64,000 nucleotides of DNA from NCBI RefSeq assembly GCF_023156505.1, contig NZ_JALNMJ010000001.1:496001-560000 (forward strand). Direction: 5' to 3'. This document shows, piece by piece, positions 37,053-45,713 of this stretch (its first letter is position 1; every line of letters begins with the position of its first letter). This DNA comes from Roseibium sediminicola. Its GTDB lineage: Bacteria > Pseudomonadota > Alphaproteobacteria > Rhizobiales > Stappiaceae. A program made the translations under genes and the position numbers. A model generated the notes under the pieces. That model did not search any database. It had not been told where the DNA came from and saw nothing but the letters and a program-made list of their open reading frames with translations.

Positions 37053-37922
37053 CTAGTCGATCAGCATCTTGTTGATCGCCTGATGGGCTTCGGGCGGCAA
37101 GTCGACCGCCTTGCGTGTTGCAAGATCCATGGTTAGGGCGACGACGTCCAATGTGGCCACCAGCCGGCTGGTCCGGCTTTCGAAGAGGTGGTGGCGCATG
37201 GAAAAGGTCCTGGCGCCGACACTGGTGAAACCCGATATGACCAGCATCATGTCACCGGTCTTGAGTGGGGTCGCCCAGCTGAGCTTCATTTCAACGGCGA
37301 CCCGGCCAAAGCCGTTTTCGGTCAGGTAGCCATGGGTCATCGGTGTCCGCTGCCAGACATGGGCGACACCGTCCGTGCAGCAGGACAGCGCGAAGCGGTC
37401 ATCCGCCTTGCCGTCCACACCGATATCCCGCGGTAGAACCGTGCCCCGGAAGACGACCTGGGCGCCCTTGGCTTCAAGTCCCGCCAGCGTCACCTTCTGG
37501 TTTGCCGGACCGGCCGGAATGCCTTTGGGGGCGGCTTCCGCGATCATCGAGGTCTGATAGGTCTTGAAGCGTTGCCGCAGTGTCTTGGCCGAGTTGGCGC
37601 TGGGTTCATAGCCGTCCAGGGCTGTCGCTGCCAGCGTTCCGGTGGCGCTGTTGTGCATTTCGTGCACCACCGTGAGCATGTGGGGGCCGTCAAAGGCAAT
37701 GCTCGACTGAACCGTGACCAGGTCGCCCGTTCTGAGTTCCGAATGATACCGGACGTGGCGGACCCGGCGAGCCCCCACCAGGGTTTCGTTCAGTCCCGAC
37801 AACAGCCGGAATTGACGGTCGGCCTCTTCAAACCGGCTGAAGTAAAACTGAACGTTGAGATGGTCATTTTCATCGCATTCCCAGCGATTGACAAACGAAA
37901 ACAGCGTCGCTTGGATGGTCAT
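37053..37922 (-). CDS. Double-hotdog acyl-CoA thioesterase
   Basis: A 289-residue protein with two hotdog folds. The first (about 8-125) has the 4-hydroxybenzoyl-CoA thioesterase signature (CDENDHLNVQFYFSRFEEADRQF) in which the catalytic Asp and the downstream His/Asn pattern are visible. The second (about 165-285) has HGYLTENGFGRVAVEMKLSW and the same strand pattern. It should hydrolyse acyl- or aryl-CoA thioesters in the cytoplasm. The gene stands alone; a perfect palindrome 70 bases upstream is its likely operator. Confidence 0.85.
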   Translation of the reverse strand: MTIQATLFSFVNRWECDENDHLNVQFYFSRFEEADRQFRLLSGLNETLVGARRVRHVRYHSELRTGDLVTVQSSIAFDGPHMLTVVHEMHNSATGTLAATALDGYEPSANSAKTLRQRFKTYQTSMIAEAAPKGIPAGPANQKVTLAGLEAKGAQVVFRGTVLPRDIGVDGKADDRFALSCCTDGVAHVWQRTPMTHGYLTENGFGRVAVEMKLSWATPLKTGDMMLVISGFTSVGARTFSMRHHLFESRTSRLVATLDVVALTMDLATRKAVDLPPEAHQAINKMLID

Positions 37923-38370
37923 AATATGGTTTCGCGCACTCGTTGATCTTGATTATATGCCTTGATGGGGCAGGGCGTTTGTTGCTGTCTTTGTGTTGAT
38001 TATCAACACGAAATGTAAACTATGGACAAGAAGTTTAGCTGACCATTCGGAAAAGGATGAAGGCTAATTTTTAGCCGTTTCAAGCCTGTCGCTTATCTTG
38101 GGTTGATATTTAGAGGTGATTGCAATGCTGGGGAGGGCCATTGGACGGCGGACGGCGTCATGACGGTCCGGCGGACCTCCGTAAATCTGCCATGTAGGTC
38201 AAAAGCATGGTTTGACTTGCGCGCAAACGGTGTTGCAAACATACTTCCAATTGGCCGCAACAAAGAGTCACCACCTTGGCTCCGATGGACCTGAACGTGC
38301 GGGGAGGCAAGAGCGCGCGTCACAAAGGGTCGAATTGAGAACTCAAGGCCGGTGTGGGAGGAAAAGCAAC
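37923..38370. other. Divergent intergenic region (thioesterase / CrbR-like regulator)
   Basis: About 450 bases without a credible gene; open frames in it lack ribosome sites and family character. It is AT-richer than its surroundings between 37930 and 38110, where the palindrome at 37992-38008 lies, and must contain both promoters. The long leader of the regulator could hold an RNA, but I see no clear structure. Confidence 0.55.
37992..38008. promoter_or_regulatory. Perfect 17-bp palindrome, candidate operator
   Basis: GTGTTGAT-T-ATCAACAC, with 8-base arms and a single central base, 70 bases upstream of the thioesterase ATG. The 1-base spacer excludes an FNR/FixK box. A GntR-, TetR- or LacI-type dimer could bind it; no matching regulator is adjacent. 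Confidence 0.6.
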
Positions 38371-39054
38371 GTGTCGGCGACATCGTATCGATTCATAATC
38401 GCGGATGATCATCCCCTGTTTCGCGGCGCGCTGCGCCAAACCCTGGAAACACAATATCCGGATGCTGCGATCGAGGAAGCAGGCGCCCTTGAAGATGTGA
38501 CCACCCGTCTGGAAAAAGACGGTGATGTGGATCTGATCCTCCTGGATTTGTCGATGCCGGGCATGCGCGGGTTCTCCGGGCTGATGTATTTGCGTGCGCA
38601 ATATTCCGGGGTGCCGGTGGTGGTCGTTTCCGCCAATGAAGACCCGCAGGCCATCCGGCGTGCCGTGGAATTCGGTGCATCCGGCTTCATTCCGAAGTCG
38701 CATGGTATTGAGGTGATCCGCGAGGCCATTTCCGAAGTCATGTCTGGAAACATGTGGACACCGCCCGATGTGGACATGTCAGCGGATGACGGCAGCGGGG
38801 ACCTGGTTCAGCGGCTCGCCACGCTGACGCCGCAGCAGGTGCGCGTTCTGATGATGCTGTCGGAAGGCCTTTTGAACAAGCAGATCGCTTATGAACTGTC
38901 CGTGTCGGAAGCCACGGTCAAGGCCCATGTCTCGGCGATCCTGCAAAAGCTCGGGGTCGAAAGCCGGACGCAAGCCGTCATTGCGGCCTCCAAGATCGAA
39001 GCCGGCCAATGGCAGGTCGGCGGCGAAGCGGCGGAGACGGCGGGCGCTCAATAG
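38371..39054 (+). CDS. LuxR-type response regulator, CrbR/ErdR-like
   Basis: A 227-residue NarL-type regulator. It starts at a GTG at 38371, behind GGGAGG. The receiver (about 5-125) has the acidic pair in ADDHPLF, the phospho-acceptor Asp in LILLDLSMPGMRG and the Lys in GFIPKS. The HTH (about 145-205) reads LLNKQIAYELSVSEATVKAHVSAILQKLGV. These segments closely resemble CrbR/ErdR, which control acetyl-CoA synthetase in response to acetate. The CrbS-like kinase lies 2.9 kb away on the other strand, with a GGDEF/EAL gene in between, which supports a kinase-regulator pair. Confidence 0.85.
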   Translation: MSATSYRFIIADDHPLFRGALRQTLETQYPDAAIEEAGALEDVTTRLEKDGDVDLILLDLSMPGMRGFSGLMYLRAQYSGVPVVVVSANEDPQAIRRAVEFGASGFIPKSHGIEVIREAISEVMSGNMWTPPDVDMSADDGSGDLVQRLATLTPQQVRVLMMLSEGLLNKQIAYELSVSEATVKAHVSAILQKLGVESRTQAVIAASKIEAGQWQVGGEAAETAGAQ

Positions 39055-39231
39055 CCCGCAAGCCGGTCCGCAACACACCGCGCCATGGCCCGCCTTGAGG
39101 TGCTATCGGCAAATTTACGCGGTGACTTGAATTCTTGACCGTCGTTTTTACCGGAATTTCAGGGAATGGCTGTAGGGCTGGAACCTGCGAGGCTGTGCCG
39201 CGCACAGTCGAGACCCAATTGCGGAGACAAA

Positions 39232-41724
39232 ATGCGGCTCAGCTCCAACTGGAACCTGGTCCTTCAGACGATCTGCATGGCCTTTCTGAAGCCGGGACAG
39301 TCGTTTCAGGCGGCGCAGCGCTACAGACCCGTCGAGCAGGCCGGCAAGAAGGAAAGCGATCCGACCCGGGCGTTTCTGCTGGCCTTCGGCCATCCGGTTG
39401 TCGACGACGTGCTGGCGCGCAGGGTCCGTGCCGCGCAAATTGCCAGCATCGCGCGCCTGACCCCATTCATTATCTTCGCCAATATCGTCAATACCATTGT
39501 CATCACGCTGACATTCAGGGACTTCCTGCCCGCCAGCTATCTGACGGCCTGGGTGATCTCAATTGCCGCGTTCCTGACATACACGACGCTGAAATGGCTC
39601 AAGGCGAACCGTTCGCCCATCGAAATCGCCTCCCGGGGAGCGCTGAACAAGGCGGTGCTGCATGCGACCGTGTTCAGCGGATTCTGGGCGGTGGTGCCGA
39701 TTGTGGCTTTTGCTTCAGGGAATGCCGATGGCATCTGGATGGCCTCCTGCGTCACCACCGGCATGCTGTGCGGCGGCGGTTTCACGCTTGCCACGGTGCC
39801 GCAAGCGGCGTTCCGCTGGGTGGCGATGCTCTATGTGGCGTCTCTTGTGTCGCTCGTCATCGGCCAAAGCACCGATCTCTGGCCATTGTTCCTGCTCTTG
39901 ACGAGCTACACGCTGGTGGTTGTCGGCAGTGTGGCCTCGGCGGGCTGGCTGTTCGCGTCGCATTTTCTGGCGGAAGCCGAATTGGAGCAGCGCGGTGAAC
40001 TGATCGCATTGCTCCTGAACGAATTTGAGGAAAAGGCCAGCGACTGGATCTGGGAAACGGACAGTAAGGGGCACTTCCTACATGTTTCCGACAGGTTTCT
40101 TCATGCCAGCGGCAGGGCCCGCGCGGAACTCGAAGCCCTGCGCATGGTCGATCTGGCCTATTCACTCGATGAAAGCGACGCCCGCTCCGCTGTCGCCACG
40201 CTGGAAACCGCTCTTAAAGTGCAAAAATCCTTTCGAGATGTCGTGATCGGTGTCGATGTCAATGGCGAGGAACGCTGGTGGTCGCTCGCGGCGCGTCCGG
40301 TCTATGACGATCGTGGGTCTTTCACCGGGTATCGCGGTGTGGCGTCCGATATCACCGAGGCGCGGCGGGCCAGCGCTCTGGTGTCTCACCTGGCCGAGCA
40401 TGATTCCCTGACCGGGATCGGCAATCGCAGCTGGTTCCTGAAACAGGCGGAAACGGCGATGGAGGGCCAGTCCCAGTTCGGCGACGATTTGCTGACCCTG
40501 TACCTGATCGATCTCGACAATTTCAAAGTCGTCAACGACACCAGCGGCCATCCGGCCGGTGACGATCTGCTGCGCCAGGTGGCGAGCCGGTTCACGGTGC
40601 TCAGCGAAGGCAAGACTTTGCTGGCCCGTTTCGGCGGTGACGAATTCGCGGCGCTTGGACGCTTTGACAGCGATGAGGCCGCCACGGCCTTTGCCGAGGA
40701 ACTTGTGAATGTCACCCGCAAGCCGTTCCGGATCGGCCGGCGGGACTTTGCCATCGGGGCAACGGTTGGGTTCACACGCTTCCGCGACAGCCGGGACACG
40801 CTCGACGATCTTATGCGCAAGGCGGACATCGCACTCTACAAGGCCAAGGAAGGCGGCCGGGGCAGGGCGCTGGCTTTCGAGCATGAGATGGAACGCGAGG
40901 TGCGCGAACGGCGCGAACTGGAATCCGACCTGCGCGAAGCCTTCGAATATGAAAAGCTTAATGTGGATTTCCAACCGATCGTGGACGCGCGCTCCGGCCA
41001 GGTGGTCTCCAGCGAGGTTCTGGTGCGCTGGCTGCATCCGGTCCGAGGCGAAATTCCGCCTGATACCTTCATTCCGATTGCCGAACACGCCGGCCTGATT
41101 CTGCCGCTTGGCAATTGGGTTCTGAAGAAAGCTTGCGCAGCCGCCGCCCGGTGTCCGGAGCTGGAAAGCGTTGCCGTCAACCTGTCGCCGGTCCAGTTCA
41201 TGGATCCGAATCTGGTCGAGCAGGTCTGCGCGGTTCTGGACGAAACAGGGTTCCCACCGGAGCGTCTGGTGTTTGAAATCACGGAATCGGTTTTCCTGCG
41301 CGATTTCGGCTCGGCCTCGACCAAGCTGGAACGACTGCGCGACCTGGGCATCAGCATCGCTCTGGACGATTTCGGCACCGGATACTCGTCGCTGTCCTAT
41401 CTCAGGCAGTACAAGTTCGACAAGATCAAGATCGACAAGTCCTTCGTCGATGAAATTGGTGAGCGCAGCGATGGCCTGGCCATCATCTCGGCCGTCATTG
41501 CCCTGGCGCATAATCTGGGACTTGAGGTGACCGCGGAAGGGGTGGAGCGCCAGTTCCAGGTCGACGCGCTGCGGACGCTCGGCTGCGATACCATGCAGGG
41601 CTATTATTTCGGCAGGCCGGACGCCAATCCGATGAATATCACACAAATCCGCAAGGAAGACTGGGAAGACCGCTCGCCCAGCACGGCACCGAAAAATCCC
41701 TCGGATCTGCGCTCAGTCTCCTGA
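39232..41724 (+). CDS. Membrane-bound GGDEF/EAL protein with PAS domain
   Basis: An 830-residue c-di-GMP enzyme. About six membrane helices lie between residues 75 and 235, followed by a PAS/PAC domain (about 260-385), GGDEF (about 390-560; RFGGDEFAAL at about 465 keeps the active motif) and EAL (about 570-815). The EAL signature reads EVLVRW, but the other catalytic residues are intact: VNLSPVQF, FEITES, DDFGTGYSS, IKIDKSF and AEGVE. Both synthesis and breakdown are therefore possible. It starts at the ATG behind GGAG. It lies 177 bases after the CrbR-like gene and may be co-transcribed with it. Confidence 0.94.
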   Translation: MRLSSNWNLVLQTICMAFLKPGQSFQAAQRYRPVEQAGKKESDPTRAFLLAFGHPVVDDVLARRVRAAQIASIARLTPFIIFANIVNTIVITLTFRDFLPASYLTAWVISIAAFLTYTTLKWLKANRSPIEIASRGALNKAVLHATVFSGFWAVVPIVAFASGNADGIWMASCVTTGMLCGGGFTLATVPQAAFRWVAMLYVASLVSLVIGQSTDLWPLFLLLTSYTLVVVGSVASAGWLFASHFLAEAELEQRGELIALLLNEFEEKASDWIWETDSKGHFLHVSDRFLHASGRARAELEALRMVDLAYSLDESDARSAVATLETALKVQKSFRDVVIGVDVNGEERWWSLAARPVYDDRGSFTGYRGVASDITEARRASALVSHLAEHDSLTGIGNRSWFLKQAETAMEGQSQFGDDLLTLYLIDLDNFKVVNDTSGHPAGDDLLRQVASRFTVLSEGKTLLARFGGDEFAALGRFDSDEAATAFAEELVNVTRKPFRIGRRDFAIGATVGFTRFRDSRDTLDDLMRKADIALYKAKEGGRGRALAFEHEMEREVRERRELESDLREAFEYEKLNVDFQPIVDARSGQVVSSEVLVRWLHPVRGEIPPDTFIPIAEHAGLILPLGNWVLKKACAAAARCPELESVAVNLSPVQFMDPNLVEQVCAVLDETGFPPERLVFEITESVFLRDFGSASTKLERLRDLGISIALDDFGTGYSSLSYLRQYKFDKIKIDKSFVDEIGERSDGLAIISAVIALAHNLGLEVTAEGVERQFQVDALRTLGCDTMQGYYFGRPDANPMNITQIRKEDWEDRSPSTAPKNPSDLRSVS

Positions 41725-41805
41725 TCAAGAGCTGTTCCCGGTTGGAATGGCTCATTCTGTTTAATGTCTGGCAAGACTATCTGCGCGGAGGACGTGATGC
41801 CCTTA

Positions 41806-41907
41806 TAGCATTTCGAGAAAAGTCTGAGCCGACTTTAGCTGCCTCTCGGCTCTGCCTCGAACGCAAAGTCGGCAATGCTTGTTTCAAACAATTCTTGAAA
41901 TGCTTTA
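41806..41907. repeat. Dispersed nested-palindrome element, copy 2
   Basis: Same element as at 27184-27284, same orientation: outer arms AGCATTTCGAGAA / TTCTTGAAATGCT (one C-to-T change) and inner arms GCCGACTTT / AAAGTCGGC. It ends a few bases from the stop codon of the leftward CrbS-like kinase. Confidence 0.9.
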
Positions 41908-41913
41908 GCAGGG

Positions 41914-44900
41914 CTATTCGGCGGCCTGTCCGGCCTGGCAACGTGCCAGATGGGCGCGCAGCGCCGCCGGCTTGAGCGGCTTGTTGAAGAAGGCGATGTC
42001 CTTCTCGCTGGCTTCGGTGCGCACTGCGCGGCTTCGGTCGGCCGTGATCAGGATCGCTGGGATCTGCTGACCGAATTTCCAGCGCAGCTTGACGATGGCT
42101 TCGATGCCGGTGCCGTTGTCGAGATGATAGTCGGCCAGGATGACATCCGGGCTGAGGCCCGCCTTGTTCAGCTCGATCGCAGCCTCGTTTTCGTCCGGCG
42201 CCGCGACCACCTTGCAATTCCAGTTGGTCAGAAGATGGCGCATGCCGCTCAGGATGTCCGGCTCGTTGTCGATGGCGACGACACAAAGCCCGTCCAGTTG
42301 GCCCACCGGAGCGGATATCTGATGAATCGGGGCGGCGTCGGGCACGGCGGTCGAGCGCGGCAGTTCAACCGAGAAACAGGAGCCATTTTTGGCGTCTGAC
42401 CTCAGGTCCACGGGATGGTTCAAGACGTGGCTGATCCGTTCGACAATAGACAGACCCAGGCCCAGCCCCTTGGCCATACGCATGCCGTCATCCAGGCGAT
42501 GAAACTCCTGGAAAATGGCCTTCTGCTTGTTTTTCGGAATACCCATGCCGGTATCATGGATTTCCACGATGACCCGATTGCCACGCCGTCGGCAGCCAAC
42601 AAGAACGCGACCTTGCTGGGTGTATTTGAGCGCATTCGAGACCAGGTTTTGTAACAGGCGCCGCAGCAGGCGCCGGTCCGTGCGCACGGAGACCGAGGTC
42701 GACACGAAACGGAGTTCAAGACCCTTGTCCTCGGCCACCGGCTGAAAATCCAGGGCGAGGCCGTTCAGGAGCTCCTCAAGCCGGAACACGGTCGGTTCCG
42801 GCTTGAGCGCCCCGGTGTCGAGACGGGAGATGTCCAGCACCGCGCCCAGAATGTCCTCAACCGATTCCAGCGCCAGTTCGACATTGCGCACCAGGGCGCC
42901 TTCGTCTCCTGCCTGCAGCTTGTCGACAAGCACGGAAGCGTAGAGCCGGGCGGCGTTCAGCGGTTGCAGGATGTCGTGGCCGGCCGCCGCCAGGAACCGG
43001 GTCTTGCCGATATTGGCTTCTTCCGCTGCCCGGGTCGCCTCCACCAGCCGTTCGTTCACGTGGGTGAGCTCCTCGGTGCGTTCGCGCACGCGCCGTTCCA
43101 GGGTCTCGTTGGCTCTGGCGAGAGCCTCCTCTGCCATGACCCGTTCGGTAATGTCCGTATAGGTGGTCACGATGCCGCCATCGGGCATCGGACTGATCCG
43201 GACCTCGAACACCGTGCCGCTTGATTCCAGTTTTTCCTGAAAGGTTTCCTGGACGAGCACAAGCTTTTCGATCCGGTCCGCGACGATGGTCTCGACCGGC
43301 CCGCCGCCGTGTTCACCCCGTTCGGCGTTGTAGCGCAGGATGGCGTCCAGTGTGGTGCCGACCTGACCATATTCGGCCGGAAGACCGAGCATGTCGCGGA
43401 ACTGCCGGTTCCAGCAGATCAGCCGGAGGTCGCGGTCGAACACGCCGATCCCCTGGCGGACCTGGTCGAGCGCGGTCTGCAGGAGGTCCCGGTTGTACTG
43501 GATCGCCATGGAGGCATCGTCGAGCAGCTTGACCGCGCCTTTGGTGGACGGGTCGTGCCGTTTGAGCATCAACGTCAGCACCAGCCGCGAGGAGGCAGCG
43601 CCGATGGCGCTCGCCAGGAGCTGTTCGGAAAAGCGCAGCAGATTGGCGTCGGCCGACGTTTTCGGGTCGAGCTCCTTGCCGCGCTCGCTGGCGAACCGCT
43701 GGAAGGAGCGCTCCGTGCGCACTTCGCCGAGATACCGCGCCACGGTAGCCTGAAGGTCGCCGGCGGTGACGGAGGTGCGCCAGTAGCGCAGATTGGGCGA
43801 GGGCGTCAGCTCCGCCGGGACGAAGACATTGGCCTGAAGGGTCTCCGCGGGGAGCGGTTTGCGCAGGAAGGACGCGCCGACAAACAGGCAGATATTGACG
43901 CCGAGGCTCCACAGCGTGCCGTGAATGAAAGGATCGATCGTCAGGCCGAGCAGCCCTTGCGGGTTGAGCATTCCGATCCCGAACGGACCGGTTTCCAGGA
44001 AGCCGTCCGAGATCAGGCCGGATTTTGCGAAGGTCGGCAGCAGCAGCGTGTAGGCCCATAGCAGAAAGCCGCCGCTGAGCCCGGCAAGCGCGCCAAGAGA
44101 GGTCGCCCGGCGCCAGAACAGGGCGCCGATAAAGGCGGGGGCGAATTGCGCGATCGCGGCGAAGGACAGCAGACCGATGGACACCAGCGCGGCGGTGTTG
44201 CCGGCGGCCTTGTAATAGGCATAGGCAAGAAGCAGGATGCCGAAGATCGCCAGTCGCCGAATGGTGAGCAGGCTGTTGCTCATGTCCTGGCCGGTGGCGT
44301 TGATGATCTCGTCCTCGCTGTGGCGCCGCAGCATCAGCGGCACGACGATGTCGTTCGAGATCATGATGGAAAGGGCCACCGTGGCGACAATGACCATGGC
44401 GGTCGCCGCCGACAACCCGCCGATAAAGGCAAACAGGGCCAGCCAGCCCTGGCCGGCGTCGATCGGCAGGGCCAGCACGAACGTGTCCGGGTTGACGTCC
44501 TGTCCAAAGCGCAACAGGCCGGCGGCTGCAATCGGGATCACGAACAGGTTGATCAGCACCAGGTAGACGGGGAACATCCAGGTCGCCCGGCGCAGCTCCG
44601 CGTCGGAATTGTTCTCCGTGACCGTCACATGGAACTGGCGCGGCAGCAGCAGGACGGCGAAGGCGGACAGCATCGACATGACCAGCCAGTTGTCGATGTT
44701 CAGCGGCCGTTCGAAGACGGCCGAGACTTCAGGCGCTTCCGTGATCGCTCGCACAAGATCGAACGGCCCGTCGAACAGCGAGTAGGTGACCCAGACGCCG
44801 ACCGCCAGGAAGGCCAGCAGCTTGACGACGGCCTCTGTGGCGATCGCCAGCATCAGGCCTTCCTGATGCTCCGTCGCGTCGATATGCCGTGTGCCGAAAG

Positions 44901-45435
44901 CCCAGCTGAAGATCGCCATGCCGAGGGCGATCAGGAGCGTAATGTCGTCAAAGACCGGCGTGAAAATATCACTCGGAGAGATCAGCGGGCCGGCCATCGT
45001 TGTGATCGACAGCGACACGGCTTTCAGCTGCAAGGCGATATAGGGAACGACCCCGATCACGGCGATCAGGGTTGCCAGGGCGGCAACGGACTGGCTCTTG
45101 CCGTAGCGCGCGCCGATGAAATCCGCGATCGAGGTGATGCTTTCGGTCTTCGAGATCTGAATGATCCGCTGCAACAACGGGTAGCCCAGGGCAAAGACCA
45201 GCAGTGGCCCGATATAGATGGTCAGGAATTCCACACCGGTGCGGCTGGCATTGCCGACGGAGCCAAAAAACGTCCAGGAGGTGCAATAGACCGAAAGCGA
45301 CAGCGCGTAGATGAACGGGCGTCCGCCGGAACGCGGCGGCTTGCGGCGTGTCATGCGGTCGCCATAGCTCGCGATGGCGAACAGGCACAGGATGTAGGCC
45401 GTCGCGGCCAATATCACGAGCCATCCATGCAGCAT
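41914..45435 (-). CDS. CrbS-like hybrid sensor kinase: SLC5 transporter domain, PAS, HisKA/HATPase, receiver
   Basis: A 1173-residue protein. The first ~490 residues form about 13 membrane helices of the sodium:solute symporter (SLC5/PutP) type (FIYALSLSVYCTSWTFFGSVG, TESITSIADFIGARYGKS). A linker and PAS domain follow (about 640-765), then a coiled coil, the HisKA site AAGHDILQPLNAARL (His at about 820), the ATPase (about 920-1035) and a C-terminal receiver (about 1048-1165; Asp in ILADYHLDNGTG). This order is that of CrbS/MxtR, which sense carbon supply, notably acetate, and phosphorylate CrbR. Its partner is probably the regulator at 38371. Confidence 0.92.
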   Translation of the reverse strand: MLHGWLVILAATAYILCLFAIASYGDRMTRRKPPRSGGRPFIYALSLSVYCTSWTFFGSVGNASRTGVEFLTIYIGPLLVFALGYPLLQRIIQISKTESITSIADFIGARYGKSQSVAALATLIAVIGVVPYIALQLKAVSLSITTMAGPLISPSDIFTPVFDDITLLIALGMAIFSWAFGTRHIDATEHQEGLMLAIATEAVVKLLAFLAVGVWVTYSLFDGPFDLVRAITEAPEVSAVFERPLNIDNWLVMSMLSAFAVLLLPRQFHVTVTENNSDAELRRATWMFPVYLVLINLFVIPIAAAGLLRFGQDVNPDTFVLALPIDAGQGWLALFAFIGGLSAATAMVIVATVALSIMISNDIVVPLMLRRHSEDEIINATGQDMSNSLLTIRRLAIFGILLLAYAYYKAAGNTAALVSIGLLSFAAIAQFAPAFIGALFWRRATSLGALAGLSGGFLLWAYTLLLPTFAKSGLISDGFLETGPFGIGMLNPQGLLGLTIDPFIHGTLWSLGVNICLFVGASFLRKPLPAETLQANVFVPAELTPSPNLRYWRTSVTAGDLQATVARYLGEVRTERSFQRFASERGKELDPKTSADANLLRFSEQLLASAIGAASSRLVLTLMLKRHDPSTKGAVKLLDDASMAIQYNRDLLQTALDQVRQGIGVFDRDLRLICWNRQFRDMLGLPAEYGQVGTTLDAILRYNAERGEHGGGPVETIVADRIEKLVLVQETFQEKLESSGTVFEVRISPMPDGGIVTTYTDITERVMAEEALARANETLERRVRERTEELTHVNERLVEATRAAEEANIGKTRFLAAAGHDILQPLNAARLYASVLVDKLQAGDEGALVRNVELALESVEDILGAVLDISRLDTGALKPEPTVFRLEELLNGLALDFQPVAEDKGLELRFVSTSVSVRTDRRLLRRLLQNLVSNALKYTQQGRVLVGCRRRGNRVIVEIHDTGMGIPKNKQKAIFQEFHRLDDGMRMAKGLGLGLSIVERISHVLNHPVDLRSDAKNGSCFSVELPRSTAVPDAAPIHQISAPVGQLDGLCVVAIDNEPDILSGMRHLLTNWNCKVVAAPDENEAAIELNKAGLSPDVILADYHLDNGTGIEAIVKLRWKFGQQIPAILITADRSRAVRTEASEKDIAFFNKPLKPAALRAHLARCQAGQAAE

Positions 45436-45713
45436 GGTCTGTTCTACCGTCCTCCCGACCGGTTGCCGGTCCGCCGCGCCTCTTGCCGGGCTGCCTCGAA
45501 CCGTTGCACGAAAATTTCATGCGTGGCCAGTCTTGATCGGATCACAGCTAAGTTGTTCTGTCTATTCGCCTTGCGAACGAGACAGAGTGCCTGCGACGGT
45601 CGGCGTAACGCTAATCGATCACGGACTGTGAAGTCTTGTTCACATCCTTTCATGAAACAACACCGGACAAAGCCGCTAAGGTGCGCCGAAAATGAAATGA
45701 GGATCTGCCCCAC
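45436..45713. other. Divergent promoter region (CrbS-like kinase / aminotransferase)
   Basis: A 278-base gap with no gene. It must hold the promoters of both flanking genes; I see no palindrome or repeat that stands out. Confidence 0.5.

Noticed and set aside
37992-38008. TTGATTATCAA read as a FixK/FNR box
   Set aside because: Only one base separates the half sites; FNR-type dimers need four.
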